Position numbers and translations under genes: made by a program
Shown here: positions 17,109-27,218 of the stretch, one piece after another
Layout: each line of letters starts with the position of its first letter
Numbering within the stretch: the first letter of the stretch is position 1
The notes under the pieces: generated by a model
The model's database searches: none
The model's input: only the letters and a program-made list of their open reading frames with translations
Told to the model about the DNA's origin: nothing
Source of the DNA: Engelhardtia mirabilis
GTDB lineage: Bacteria; Planctomycetota; UBA1135; GCA-002686595
Direction of reading: 5' to 3'
Assembly: GCA_007751255.1 (NCBI GenBank)
Contig: CP036296.1
Location: 5,270,001 to 5,334,000 of the forward strand
Length of the DNA stretch: 64,000 bases

Positions 17109-17930
17109 TCAAGCGCCCTTGAAGTCGGGCTTGCGCTTCTCCGCGAAGGCCGCGAGGGCCTCGAGGCGGTCCTGGGTCGGCAGGGTCTTCTCGTAGCAGC
17201 GCGCCTCGACCTCGAGACCCTGCTCCGCGGGCAGTTCGCTGCCCACGTCGATCGCTTCCTTGGCCGCGCGCACGGCGACCGGGCCGTTGGCGGCGATCGA
17301 GCCGGCGACCTCACGCGCGACTTCCATCAACTGACCCGGCTCGGCCACGCGATTGACCAGGCCCATGGCGGCGGCCTCGGCCGCGTCGATGCGCCGGCCC
17401 GTCAGGATCAGGTCCTTGGCCCGCGACTTGCCGACCAGGCGCGGCAGGCGCTGGGTGCCGCCGGCGCCGGGGATGATCGCCAGGCTGACCTCGGTCAGAC
17501 CGAACGTGGCCGTGCTGGCCGCCACGCGCAGATCGCAGGCGAGCAGCAGCTCGGTACCCCCGCCGAAGGCGAAGCCGTTGACCACCGCGATAGTCGGCTG
17601 GGGCAGGGACGCCACGTCGTCCATCGTGCGGCGAATGTTGCGCACGAAGTCCGGCACGCGCTCCGCGGGCATGGTCTTGCGCTCCTTCAGATCGGCGCCG
17701 GCGCAGAAGGCCTTCTCGCCCGCGCCGGTGATCAGGATGCAACGCACCGACAAGTCCTCGCGCAGCTCCTCGCACAGGGTCCGCAGACGCCGCAGCGTCG
17801 GGAAGGAGAGGCAGTTCATCACGTCCGGCCGCTCGATGGTCAGCCACACGAGATCGCCTTCGCGCACCACGGAGACGAGTTCGGGCTGGTCGGGAACGTC
17901 GGAGGGGAATTCGTCGGCGACGGGAGGCAT
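17109..17930 (-). CDS. Enoyl-CoA hydratase/isomerase (crotonase) family protein
   Basis: 273 residues. Crotonase-fold enzymes act on acyl-CoA thioesters. The oxyanion-hole motif FCAGADLKE is present, as are both residues typical of hydratases: a Glu in GFAFGGGTELLLACDL and a Glu in GLTEVSLAIIPGAGGTQRLP. The spacing and the GAGGTQRLPRLVG block resemble methylglutaconyl-CoA or general enoyl-CoA hydratases, so hydration of an enoyl-CoA in fatty-acid or branched-chain amino-acid breakdown is likely; the substrate cannot be fixed. No other beta-oxidation genes lie nearby. A 206-bp non-coding stretch separates it from the sigma-54 activator gene. Confidence 0.88.
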   Translation of the reverse strand: MPPVADEFPSDVPDQPELVSVVREGDLVWLTIERPDVMNCLSFPTLRRLRTLCEELREDLSVRCILITGAGEKAFCAGADLKERKTMPAERVPDFVRNIRRTMDDVASLPQPTIAVVNGFAFGGGTELLLACDLRVAASTATFGLTEVSLAIIPGAGGTQRLPRLVGKSRAKDLILTGRRIDAAEAAAMGLVNRVAEPGQLMEVAREVAGSIAANGPVAVRAAKEAIDVGSELPAEQGLEVEARCYEKTLPTQDRLEALAAFAEKRKPDFKGA

Positions 17931-18136
17931 GGCGGAGGGTCTGGCAGTCGGGTTGGGGGAGCGGGGACCCAGAGCCTAGGCGCCCGGCCGAAGTCAGACC
18001 AGCTGCCGGAGCTAGGGTTCGGCTGATTCCACCGTCGCCAAGCGGGGACGGGCTCGCCACCTTCTCGGTCGGTCGCGGAACTCCATCGGGCCGCCCGTCG
18101 GAGCCGTGCGGCGCCGAGACCCTCGACCGCTGCGAT

Positions 18137-18181
18137 CTAGCGTCCTGGATCAGCAGGTCCGGTCGGACCCTGCGCTGATCC
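18137..18181. repeat. Solo MITE-type end plus hairpin at a gene's stop codon
   Basis: The 17 bases at 18137-18153 match the MITE terminal repeat at 16 positions (CTAGCGTCCTGGATCAG versus CTAGTGTCCTGGATCAG). Instead of the MITE interior, a short imperfect palindrome follows: GGATCAGC (18147-18154) pairs with GCTGATCC (18174-18181), with inner arms AGGTCCG and CGGACCCT. The TAG stop codon of the activator gene is formed by the CTAG end. It may be a remnant of a related element or a terminator-like structure. Confidence 0.6.
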
Positions 18182-19741
18182 GCCCGCGGCCAGGCCCAGC
18201 CGCCGGAGCCGTGAAGCGAGGGTGTTCGAGTTGGTCCCGAGCAACTCGGCGGCGCCGCCAGGGCCGGCGACCTTGCCTCCACTGAACCGCAGCGCGCGCA
18301 GCAAGTTGTCGCGCTCCAGGGCCTGCAGTTGGTCACTGGTCCACACGCCCGCCTCGCCCACGGGGACCGATGCGGGTGGGCGCGGCGCGCCGGAGTCCAA
18401 CGCGACGAATTCCAGGTCCCCCGCATCGGTATCGATCAGCTCGCGCAGGATGCGGTGGCGCAGCTCGCGCACGTTGCCGGGCCAGGCGTGGGCAACCAAC
18501 CGAGCCGCGCCGGCCTCGCCGATCGGCGCCCCGGGTCGGCCGAGCTCCGCTGCCAACTGGGTCACGAAGCGCGCGGCGAGCACCGGCACATCCTGTGGAC
18601 GCTCCCGCAGGGCAGGGATCTCGATCGGGTAGACGCACAGGCGCCAGTAGAGGTCCTCGCGGAAGTTGCCCCGGCTGACCTCCCGCTCCAGGTCGCGGTT
18701 GGTGGCGGCCACGATCCGCACGTCGACTAGGCGGGAGACGCTCTCACCCACGCGCTCCACGCGCGATTCCTGCAGCGCACGCAGGAGCTTGGCCTGCAAG
18801 TCGATCGGCAGCTCGCCGACCTCGTCCAGGAACAGCGTCCCGCCATCGGCGGCCTCGAAGTGACCGATTCGATCGCGCGCCGCGCCGGTGAAGGAGCCCT
18901 TGGCGTGGCCGAAGAACTCGGACTCGAACAGCTCGCGGGGAATGCTGGCGCAATTGACGCGGACGAGCGGGCCCGCGCTTCGATGGCTCGCGCGGTGCAG
19001 CTCCTCGGCCAGCACTTCCTTGCCCACGCCGGACTCGCCGGTCAGGAGCACCGTCGCGTCGGTGCCGGCCACTCGACGCAGCCGCGCGAGGACCGGCGCC
19101 AATCCGGGCGTGGCGCGGTCGGCGGCGACCGGCGGCGTTCCGCGCGCGTCGTCGCCGCCCCCTGCGGACTGCATGGCAACGCTCACCACCGCGACCGCCA
19201 CCCGATCGGCCAGCACACGCAACCAACCAGGCCCCTCGCGCGCGATCGTCGACCAGGTGAACAGCTCCACTCCACCGACCCAACGACCCTTCGCGATCAT
19301 CGGCGCGCTGGCGTAGCCGCGCAGTCCCTGGGCGCGCGCCCAGTCCAGCTCGCCCCGGTCGTGGACGTCCTCGCCCAGGGCGCGCAACACGGCCTCCCCC
19401 CGCGCGCCTCCCCGCAGGCGACCGTCGAACGCGGGTGCGTGGGTCTCGACCGCCGGGACCAACTCACCGGCTGCGGCGATGAGCGTCAGTGGCGAGGTCG
19501 CCCCGACTCCGGCGTCGCGCGGGGCTTGCCACACACGAACCAAAGCGATGTTGGGCGCATCGCCGAGCCGCTCCGCCAAGAGGTTCGCCATCGCCGAGGG
19601 CTCGACCTGCGTCAACTCGAGCAGCAGTGGCAGAACGTGGGTGAAGTCGTGGGGACGTGCTGAGCGTCCGCGCAGTCCGAGCGAGGCTCGTGCGGATGCA
19701 CGAAGACCGGTCATGCGTTCGAACGAAGTCGGTCGTTTCAC
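18137..19741 (-). CDS. GAF-AAA+-Fis sigma-54-dependent transcriptional activator
   Basis: 534 residues with a GTG start at 19741; an ATG at 19714 is equally possible. A GAF-like sensory region (about 35-190) is followed by the AAA+ domain (about 212-440) with Walker A GESGVGKE (235-242), the sigma-54 loop GSFTGA (282-287, Ser for the usual Ala, a seen natural variant) and Walker B GGTLFLDE (300-307). The C-terminal helix-turn-helix is the Fis type ([20 protein letters not shown]). No phosphoacceptor receiver domain is present, so control is probably by small-molecule binding to the GAF region. It is divergent from a beta-propeller gene that carries a consensus sigma-54 promoter, its likely target. 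The last residues and the stop are encoded by MITE-end-like DNA. Confidence 0.92.
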   Translation of the reverse strand: MKRPTSFERMTGLRASARASLGLRGRSARPHDFTHVLPLLLELTQVEPSAMANLLAERLGDAPNIALVRVWQAPRDAGVGATSPLTLIAAAGELVPAVETHAPAFDGRLRGGARGEAVLRALGEDVHDRGELDWARAQGLRGYASAPMIAKGRWVGGVELFTWSTIAREGPGWLRVLADRVAVAVVSVAMQSAGGGDDARGTPPVAADRATPGLAPVLARLRRVAGTDATVLLTGESGVGKEVLAEELHRASHRSAGPLVRVNCASIPRELFESEFFGHAKGSFTGAARDRIGHFEAADGGTLFLDEVGELPIDLQAKLLRALQESRVERVGESVSRLVDVRIVAATNRDLEREVSRGNFREDLYWRLCVYPIEIPALRERPQDVPVLAARFVTQLAAELGRPGAPIGEAGAARLVAHAWPGNVRELRHRILRELIDTDAGDLEFVALDSGAPRPPASVPVGEAGVWTSDQLQALERDNLLRALRFSGGKVAGPGGAAELLGTNSNTLASRLRRLGLAAGGSAQGPTGPADPGR

Positions 19742-19798
19742 GTGCTCGAGATCTCCATGGCTTGCGCTCCTGCGGCCCCCGGTCGCCGTTCACTCGAC

Positions 19799-19814
19799 TT
19801 GGCACGCCCCTTGC
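19799..19814 (+). promoter_or_regulatory. Sigma-54 (-24/-12) promoter
   Basis: TTGGCACG-CCCC-TTGC matches the sigma-54 consensus at every conserved position, with the -24 GG and -12 GC ten bases apart. Transcription should begin near 19825, giving a leader of about 64 bases before the ATG at 19889. The divergent neighbour is a sigma-54 activator gene, which strengthens the call. Confidence 0.85.
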
Positions 19815-19888
19815 GAAGTGCTCGGAGTCGACGTCTTGCGCTCGACTCGCCCCCCCAGGCAACCAAGTCCTTCGAGGCACACAGCCCC

Positions 19889-20998
19889 ATGCAACTCAAC
19901 GTTTTCGACAACCTGCGCTCCTCCGTCCTCGTCGTCGCGGCGATCGCCGCGGGCGGCGTCGCGACCGCCCAGTCCACGGTCGCTCCGGGTGCGATCTACA
20001 CCATGACCAACGCCACCGACGGCAACGCGATCGCGATCTTCGATCGCGGCCTCGACGGTGCCGCCAGCTACGTCGGACTCGTGCCGACCGGTGGAACCGG
20101 AACGGGGGCGGGCCTCGGCAACCAGGGTGGGGTGATCCTGGCGCAGAGCGATCGCTTCCTGCTCACGGTCAACGCCGGCTCGGACACGATCAGTGTCTTC
20201 CGCGTCGACGAGTACGGCCTGGCCCTGACGAGCGTGACGCCCTCGGGTGGCGACCTGCCGGTCAGCCTGACCCAGCACGACGGGTTGGTGTACGCACTCA
20301 ACGCGGGCAGCGACTCGATCGCCGGCTTTCGTCTGACCTTCGACGGCAGCCTCGTCCCGATCCCGGGGTCCGTGACCGGCCTCTCGGCCCTGGACGCCGC
20401 CGCCGCGCAGATCGGCTTCGCGCCGGACGGCGACTTCCTCTACGTGACCCACCGCGCGAACAACCTGATCGACCGCTTCGCCGTGGGTCCCCAGGGACTC
20501 GCGCGCCGGGTCGTGCCGATGACTTCGAATGGCGCCACGCCCTTCGGTTTCGCCTTCGGTCAACGTGACCAACTGTTCGTCTCCGAAGCCGCCGGCGGTG
20601 CCGATTCGGCCTCGACCGTGAGCACCTACCGACTGGGCGAGTTCGGCCAGCTGCAGACGGTGACGGGCTCGGCCCCCACCACCCAGACGGCGGCCTGCTG
20701 GGTCGTGGCCAGCCCCGACGGCCGCACGATCTACACCTCCAACACCGGCAGCGACTCGATCTCGAGCTTCCGCGTGGGCTTCGAGGGTGAGCTGCGCCTG
20801 CTCGACCCCCAGGCCGCCAACACCGCGGCGGGCCCCCTGGACATGGCCCTGACCCTCGACGGGAAGTTCTTCTACGTCATCGACGCGGCCGCAGGGGTGC
20901 TCGGCGACTACGTGGTCAACGACGACGCCTCGCTGACGGGCATCCCCGGCGGCAGCCCGGTCCTGCCCGCGAGCGTCAGCGGCCTGGCCGTGCGCTGA
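19889..20998 (+). CDS. Exported beta-propeller protein (lactonase/YVTN-like)
   Basis: 369 residues. The signal peptide (about 1-28; SSVLVVAAIAAGGVATAQ) fixes the ATG at 19889, although the frame is open further upstream. The mature protein is built of about seven repeating blades, each with a 'LTVNAGSDTISVFRVD'-type motif: VNAGSDTISVFRV, ALNAGSDSIAGFRL, VTHRANNLIDRFAV and SNTGSDSISSFRV. This is the pattern of the 7-bladed lactonase/6-phosphogluconolactonase-like family and YVTN propellers. Export argues against a cytoplasmic phosphogluconolactonase role; surface binding or periplasmic hydrolysis is possible. It is controlled by the sigma-54 promoter upstream and ends at a strong bidirectional hairpin. 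Confidence 0.88.
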   Translation: MQLNVFDNLRSSVLVVAAIAAGGVATAQSTVAPGAIYTMTNATDGNAIAIFDRGLDGAASYVGLVPTGGTGTGAGLGNQGGVILAQSDRFLLTVNAGSDTISVFRVDEYGLALTSVTPSGGDLPVSLTQHDGLVYALNAGSDSIAGFRLTFDGSLVPIPGSVTGLSALDAAAAQIGFAPDGDFLYVTHRANNLIDRFAVGPQGLARRVVPMTSNGATPFGFAFGQRDQLFVSEAAGGADSASTVSTYRLGEFGQLQTVTGSAPTTQTAACWVVASPDGRTIYTSNTGSDSISSFRVGFEGELRLLDPQAANTAAGPLDMALTLDGKFFYVIDAAAGVLGDYVVNDDASLTGIPGGSPVLPASVSGLAVR

Positions 20999-21020
20999 GG
21001 TGAACCGGCCCGCGCGGGGG

Positions 21021-21049
21021 CCGCGCCCGTCCTTCGTGGGCGGGCGCGG
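21021..21049. terminator. Bidirectional terminator between convergent genes
   Basis: A 12-bp stem (CCGCGCCCGTCC with GGGCGGGCGCGG, one G-T pair) closes a TTCGT loop. It sits in the 55-bp gap between the stops of the plus-strand propeller gene and the minus-strand heptosyltransferase gene. Confidence 0.75.
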
Positions 21050-21053
21050 TCCC

Positions 21054-22148
21054 CTAGCCGATCAGGCACTGCGCGGCGGCGGCGACCTCTCGAGGATCGA
21101 TGAGCGCGGTGCAGAGGCGATGGTCGGAACCCGAGCGCGGGCAGAGCTCCAGGTGACACGGAGCGCAGTCGACCTCCCGGCGCAGGTGCACGCTCGGCGG
21201 ACCGGGACAGGCCGTGTGGCGCGGGTCGGTCGGACCGAAGAGCACGACCGTCGACGCACCGGCCGCGCGGGCCACGTGGCGCGGCCCCGCGTCGGTCGAG
21301 AGCACCACGCAGGCGCGAGCGCACAGAGCCAGGAGCTCGGGCAGGTCCGCGGCGCGCTCACCCCAAGCGCACAGGGGCGGGCGCGCGCGGCGGGTCAGGC
21401 CGGACGCCACCGCTTCCAAGGCAGCCTCCTCGCCGGGCCCTGCGACCAGGACCAGGGGCAGGTCGGGATCGAGGGCAGCGAGCGCGGCGATCCAGGCCTC
21501 CTCGGTCCAGGCCTTGGCGCTCCCCGGTCGGCCGCCGACGTTCGCGACGACCGGGCGTTCGCCGGGCTCGATCCCGGCCGCGGCCAGGCGCAGCGCGACC
21601 GACTCCGACACGGTCGCCGTCGAACGCAAGCGGGGCACGGGATCAGCGGTGGACACGCCGAGCAGCGACACCAACTCGATCGACGAGGTCGTCACCGATC
21701 GCGGCAGCCATCTGGGCCAGGCCCCGCGCACGCCGAGCCCCAGGGGCACGGCCCCCAGCTCACGCGCGGGCGCGATCGCGTCGGTCAGCAGCAGCCCACG
21801 GCCGTCGCGCGCCCAACCCACGCGCCGCGGGATCCCGGCCCGCAGGGCGGTCCAGGCCGAGCGGAACGACCCGGTCAGGAGCAGGGCCACGTCGTGGCCG
21901 CGCCAATCGGCCGCGCGCTCGCCGCCGCGGCCTGGGTGCGGGATGCGCCGGGCGCCGGGTAGCCAGCCGTCGAGCAGGGGCAAGAGGTGCGCGGGCGCGG
22001 CCAGGGAGAGACCCCGGCCGTCGTCCCCCCCGCGCCGCGCAGCCAGGGCGCGCAGGGCCGGCTCGACCGCGACCAGGTCCCCGAGCCACGAGGGCAGCCG
22101 CACCAGGATCGTCCCGCCCGCGTCCGGGCTCCCGGCGATCCCGTTCAA
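21054..22148 (-). CDS. Glycosyltransferase family 9 (ADP-heptose:LPS heptosyltransferase-like)
   Basis: 364 residues. The family adds L-glycero-D-manno-heptose to the lipopolysaccharide inner core at the cytoplasmic face. The GT9 hallmarks are present: an N-terminal LVRLPSWLGDLVAVEPALRAL (WaaC/WaaF-type), RRVGWARDGRG, VANVGGRPGSAKAW, and the C-terminal nucleotide-binding STDAGPRHVARAAGASTVVLFG followed by PTDP. A TTG at 22148 overlapping the stop of the upstream gene by four bases (TTGA) is the only start that keeps the N-terminal GT9 motif, so the genes are translationally coupled. It is the last gene of a three-gene LPS operon. Confidence 0.85.
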   Translation of the reverse strand: MNGIAGSPDAGGTILVRLPSWLGDLVAVEPALRALAARRGGDDGRGLSLAAPAHLLPLLDGWLPGARRIPHPGRGGERAADWRGHDVALLLTGSFRSAWTALRAGIPRRVGWARDGRGLLLTDAIAPARELGAVPLGLGVRGAWPRWLPRSVTTSSIELVSLLGVSTADPVPRLRSTATVSESVALRLAAAGIEPGERPVVANVGGRPGSAKAWTEEAWIAALAALDPDLPLVLVAGPGEEAALEAVASGLTRRARPPLCAWGERAADLPELLALCARACVVLSTDAGPRHVARAAGASTVVLFGPTDPRHTACPGPPSVHLRREVDCAPCHLELCPRSGSDHRLCTALIDPREVAAAAQCLIG

Positions 22149-23167
22149 AGCGACGCCCGGGCGAGTAGGCCCTCGGCGGCGGACAGGACGCGTTCCACCG
22201 GCAACTCGGTCATGCAGCGGTGGTGCCCGAGGGGGCAGCGGCGCTCGAGGCAGGGCGAGCACTCGAGGCCCTCGACGCGGACGACCTCGCACCACTCGAG
22301 GGAGGTGGCGGTCAGCTCCGGCGAGTTCGGCCCCATCACGCTGACGCAGGGCACGTCGAAGGCGGCGGCGAACCAGCGCGGCCCGGAGTCCCCCACGAGC
22401 AGCAGCTCGGCGCGGCGGATCCAGGCCGCGAGGTTGGCCAGGCCGCGCGCGGACTCCGCGGGCTGGACGGCATCGTGGCGGCAGGCGTCGAGCACGGCCT
22501 GGACCAACTCCGACTCCGAGGGCGCGCCCGTCACCAGGGCCCGCAGGCCGTGGCGTTCGTGGAGCGCGTCGAGGGCCTGGGCGAAGCGCTCCGCCGGCCA
22601 CAGCTTCGCGGCACCGAAGGCGGCGCCGGGGCAGCAGACGACGAAGGGCTCGTCCGGCCCCAGACCGATCTCCTCCAACGCCGCCGCCGCCGTCGCCGCG
22701 CGCTCGGCGGAGATCGCAAGGCGCGGGTGCAGGTCGTCGGCCGCGATCCCCATGAGGCCGGCCACGTCGCGCAAGAGGTGCGCGGTGGGAATCGGAAAGC
22801 GACGGCCCAGGCGCGTGGGCGGCACGAGGGCATGGGTCAACAGGGGCCGGCGTCCGCCCAGGGCCGCCCCGGCCCGGATGCCGATCCCCGCGCGCCAGGC
22901 ACGGAGGGCCGCGCCGAATGAGTTGCTCAGCAAGAGCGCACAGTCGGCCCCGAGCCCACGCAGCAGCTCGACCTCGGTGGACGATGTGACCGGAACCAGA
23001 CAACCCTCCCAGGGTCCGGACTCGAGCACCGGCGCGAGGTGCCCGCGCAGCACGATCGAGACCTTCGAGAAGCGCGGATCGGCCAGGGCCGCCGCCAGGA
23101 TCGGCGTGGCCATGACCAGGTCCCCGACCCAGTTGGGTGCGCGGATGACCAGGTGCCGGGCGGTCAT
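22145..23167 (-). CDS. waaF: Lipopolysaccharide heptosyltransferase II-type (WaaF-like)
   Basis: 340 residues, a second GT9 enzyme: LVIRAPNWVGDLVMATPILAAAL at the N-terminus is the WaaF-type signature, followed by GAAFGAAKLWPAERFAQ and the C-terminal VGDSGPRWFAAAFDVPCVSVMG. A cysteine cluster near the end (CSPCLERRC) is common in this group. Together with the downstream paralogue it should build the heptose region of the core, using ADP-heptose made by the RfaE1/RfaE2 enzymes encoded near 33-34 kb. The start ATG overlaps the stop of the kinase gene upstream (ATGA). The exact acceptor cannot be assigned by sequence. Confidence 0.85.
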   Translation of the reverse strand: MTARHLVIRAPNWVGDLVMATPILAAALADPRFSKVSIVLRGHLAPVLESGPWEGCLVPVTSSTEVELLRGLGADCALLLSNSFGAALRAWRAGIGIRAGAALGGRRPLLTHALVPPTRLGRRFPIPTAHLLRDVAGLMGIAADDLHPRLAISAERAATAAAALEEIGLGPDEPFVVCCPGAAFGAAKLWPAERFAQALDALHERHGLRALVTGAPSESELVQAVLDACRHDAVQPAESARGLANLAAWIRRAELLLVGDSGPRWFAAAFDVPCVSVMGPNSPELTATSLEWCEVVRVEGLECSPCLERRCPLGHHRCMTELPVERVLSAAEGLLARASL

Positions 23168-24009
23168 CGCTCGACTCCCTGGACCGGCCGCCCGTGGTGG
23201 CGCGGGCGATGGGCCATGAGGCGTCGGGCCTTGGCCTGGACCTCGCGGACCCAACGCCGCCGCTCGGAGCGGGGCACGCTGCCGCGCACCCGCTCGAGCC
23301 AGGTCCCGAGGAACCTCAGGCGCTCTGCGGCCGAGACCGCCGGCGGCGCGGAACCCAGGAGCGCCGCCAGGTCTTTCACCAGCCAGCGCCGCCGCGGCTC
23401 GCGCTCGTGGCGGGCTCGGCCCAGATCCAACAGCACGATTCGGTCCCTGCGGTCCAGGACGAAGTGACCCAGGTAGAGGTCGCGGTGGTACCAGCCCACG
23501 CCGTGCAGGTCGGCCACGAGTTGCCCCAGCCGCTGGAGCAGGTCCCGGCGCCGCCCCGTGTCGGCCTCGGCCAGGGCCAGGTCGAGGCTGGTGACGATCT
23601 CCACCGCTTCGAGCAGGACGGCGCTGCGGAGGCCGCGCCCCGGGTGCGGCGGCAGCCAACGGGGGGCTGGCCCCTCTTCCAGCAGCAGCAGCGGAGCCGG
23701 GACCGGAAAGTTGGCGGCACCCAGCGCGGCCAGGGCGTCGAACTCCCGCGCCGCCGGGGTGCGGGTCGGCCGACCGCGCAGGCGCTCGAACCACCAATCG
23801 ACCGGGTCACCCCCGGCGAACTCCTTGAGCACCGCGCTCGTGGAGGAACCACCGAGGTCGAAATCCAGGGCGTCGGTGCGCCGGCCGGGTACCTGGCGCA
23901 GGGGCTCGCGACGGGCGGCGGCGAAGAGGCTCCACCAGGCATCGAAGTCGCCCTCTAGCGGCGCTCGCGGGTCGGCCGCCGAGCGACCCGGTCCGAGGCG
24001 CCGAACCAT
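23164..24009 (-). CDS. Lipopolysaccharide kinase (Kdo/WaaP family)
   Basis: 281 residues from the ATG at 24009; a TTG at 24105 would add 32 residues lacking family features. WaaP/KdkA kinases phosphorylate inner-core heptose or Kdo and are distant relatives of protein kinases. Seen here: an N-terminal ATP-lysine region (STSAVLKEFAGG), the catalytic loop GWYHRDLYLGHFVLD with Asp, and the metal-binding VLLDLGRARH. It is the first gene of an overlapping cassette with two heptosyltransferases, which supports an LPS-core role. Whether the sugar is heptose or Kdo is unknown. Confidence 0.82.
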   Translation of the reverse strand: MVRRLGPGRSAADPRAPLEGDFDAWWSLFAAARREPLRQVPGRRTDALDFDLGGSSTSAVLKEFAGGDPVDWWFERLRGRPTRTPAAREFDALAALGAANFPVPAPLLLLEEGPAPRWLPPHPGRGLRSAVLLEAVEIVTSLDLALAEADTGRRRDLLQRLGQLVADLHGVGWYHRDLYLGHFVLDRRDRIVLLDLGRARHEREPRRRWLVKDLAALLGSAPPAVSAAERLRFLGTWLERVRGSVPRSERRRWVREVQAKARRLMAHRPRHHGRPVQGVER

Positions 24010-24391
24010 TGCATCGGTGACACGCACGACCGCGCCGGGACGCGCCACAGGATCAGCCGCTGTTCGCACGGATGCGATGCCAACCGCACGCCGGCCCTCG
24101 GTCAAGCTCCGCCCCCCGGACCTCGCGACGACTTTTCTCGGGCAATTGGTTCCACCGCCCCGCCGATCGGGCTCGAATAGGCGGTTGATCCCTTACCGAT
24201 CGAAGGCGCGACGGACGCCGCCGCGCCACGACCCCAGGGACAGCTTCACCGACGGCCCGCCCGCTCCCCCACAGGCGGCTCGCCGTCCCCCCTCCCCCCC
24301 GTCCCGGCCGGACCCGCCACGCGGGCCAGACCGAGATCCCAGAACCCTCCAGGACCGACACTCGCTCCGCGCGACGGAGTGAGAGACGAAT
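24010..24391. other. Divergent upstream region of the LPS cassette and gdh; no gene
   Basis: About 380 bp between divergent starts. It is C-rich toward the gdh side (runs of C near 24290-24300) and includes an AT-richer patch, CTTTTCTCGGGCAATTGG, at about 24132-24149, which is the best candidate for promoter elements. I cannot name a convincing -35/-10 pair. A GAGTGAGAG stretch ends about six bases before the gdh ATG at 24392 and may act as its ribosome-binding site. Confidence 0.4.
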
Positions 24392-25678
<1,287 letters not shown>

Positions 25679-25686
25679 TTCCCCCC

Positions 25687-27000
25687 ATGCTCGACTTCGA
25701 CAAGGGCCTGGGCAGCGAGAACGACCTGCTGCCGTCGACGCCTCCCCTCGACGAGGAGACGCCGTTCGCGACGATGATGAGCCTCTTCGACGAGGCCGCC
25801 CGTCGTCTCGGTATCAACCCGGACGCCTACGAGATCCTGCGCAAGCCCGACCGCGAGGTGGCCTGCGCTGTGCCGGTCAAGCTCGACAACGGCTCGATCG
25901 CGGTCTTCGACGGCTACCGCGTGCTCCACAACCAGGGCCTCGGCCCGTTCATGGGTCCGATCCGCCTCACGCCGACGCTCAAGATCGACGATCTACGCGC
26001 CCTGGCCGCCTGGATGACCTGGAAGTCCGCCGTGCTCAACGTGCCCTTCGGGGGCGCCGCCGGTGGCATCCGGATCAACACCAAGCGCCGCTCCGTCAAG
26101 GAGCTCGAGCACGCCGTGCGCCGCTACACCGCGTCGATGCTCGACTACATCGGGCCGGACCGGGACATCTGGACGCCCGACATCGCCGCCGAAGAGGGCG
26201 TGATGGCCTGGGTCATGGACACGGTCTCCTCCCACCACCGCTACACCGAGAACGCGGTCGTGACCGGCAAGCCCAAGGTCCTCTCCGGGACCCGCGGCGC
26301 CAAGCGCGCCGTGGCGCGGGGCCTGCGCACGATCCTGCGCCTGGCGATCGCCGAGGTGGACGCCGACTTCGACAAGCGGCCGCGGATCATCATCCAGGGC
26401 GCCGGCAAGGTCGGTGGCAACCTGGCCCAACTGCTGCACGAAGCGGGCTTCCGCGTCTGCGGCATCTCCGACGTGCAGATCGCGATCTACAACGAAGACG
26501 GGCTGAACGTCCCCGAGGTCCTCAGTTGGCGCCTGTCCCACGGCAGCCTCGTCGACTGCCCGGTCGAGGGCGAGCGCATCTCCAACGAAGAGCTCCTGGC
26601 GCGGCCCTGCGACGTGCTGATCCCCTGCGCCGTGGCCAACGCGATCAACTCGCGCAACGCCAACTCGGTCCAGGCCAAGCTGATCATCGAGGGCGCCCAC
26701 GGCCCCGTCTCCGCCCGCGCCGACCGCATCCTGCACGAGCGCGGCGTCCCGGTCGTGCCCGACATCCTCGCCAACGCCGGCAGCGTCGTCTCGAACTACT
26801 TCGAGTGGGTCCAGAACCGCCAGGGCTACTCCTGGATCGAGGACCTGGTCGTCAAGCGCCAACGCCGCTTCATGACCGAAGCCTGGCGCAACGTGGTCGA
26901 GTACAAGGGCACCTACGGCGTCCGCATGCGGATGGCGGCGCACATGCTGGCGGTGCAGCGAGTGTCCGCCGCCGATGCGTTGCGCGGCGTCTACGCCTGA
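25687..27000 (+). CDS. Glutamate dehydrogenase paralogue lacking key active-site lysines (probable regulatory pseudoenzyme)
   Basis: 437 residues, full length and collinear with its upstream neighbour. The family motif GPxKGG reads GPFMGP (Lys to Met at 89, second Gly to Pro), and the catalytic GGAKGG reads GGAAGG (Lys to Ala at 125). The MTWK lysine (113) and PDIAAEE aspartate (165) are kept, and the NAD-site motif GAGKVG is intact. It is therefore predicted to be inactive while retaining the fold. Precedent exists: Thermus thermophilus pairs a catalytic GdhB with a regulatory GdhA that has lost substrate-binding residues. A heteromeric, allosterically controlled dehydrogenase is the simplest model. 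The extended N-terminus (about 25 residues) is poorly conserved. Confidence 0.9.
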   Translation: MLDFDKGLGSENDLLPSTPPLDEETPFATMMSLFDEAARRLGINPDAYEILRKPDREVACAVPVKLDNGSIAVFDGYRVLHNQGLGPFMGPIRLTPTLKIDDLRALAAWMTWKSAVLNVPFGGAAGGIRINTKRRSVKELEHAVRRYTASMLDYIGPDRDIWTPDIAAEEGVMAWVMDTVSSHHRYTENAVVTGKPKVLSGTRGAKRAVARGLRTILRLAIAEVDADFDKRPRIIIQGAGKVGGNLAQLLHEAGFRVCGISDVQIAIYNEDGLNVPEVLSWRLSHGSLVDCPVEGERISNEELLARPCDVLIPCAVANAINSRNANSVQAKLIIEGAHGPVSARADRILHERGVPVVPDILANAGSVVSNYFEWVQNRQGYSWIEDLVVKRQRRFMTEAWRNVVEYKGTYGVRMRMAAHMLAVQRVSAADALRGVYA

Positions 27001-27203
27001 TCCTCCGGCGCTGGCGCGCCTGCGGCACAGGCGTAGACTCCACGCAACGATACCTCTGGGCTCGACGCCTGACGGCGTCGAAGCACGCGCGGCGTCTACG
27101 CCTGACGGCGTCGAAGCATGCGCGGGGTCCACGCCTGATCCTCCGGCGCTGACGCGCCTGCGGCACTGGCGTGGACTCCACGCAACGAGGCCACTGGGCT
27201 CGA
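26998..27203 (+). repeat. Tandem repeat cluster made from the gene's own 3' end
   Basis: Two 68-bp copies (26998-27065 and 27136-27203, about 91% identical) flank two tandem 33-bp units (27066-27098 and 27099-27131). The first 68-bp copy begins at the TGA stop of the dehydrogenase paralogue, and the phrase GCGCGGCGTCTACGCCTGA from the gene's last codons recurs at the end of each 33-bp unit with small changes. The 33-bp units contain CGACGCC-TGAC-GGCGTCG-type stems. The array replaces an ordinary terminator and has no protein-coding evidence. Confidence 0.75.
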
Positions 27204-27218
27204 GGACGATGGCCCCAG

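Noticed and set aside
25687-27000. Dismissing the second glutamate dehydrogenase as a decayed pseudogene
   Set aside because: It is full length, in frame, with preserved fold and NAD motif and only active-site replacements, so a regulatory protein is more likely than decay.
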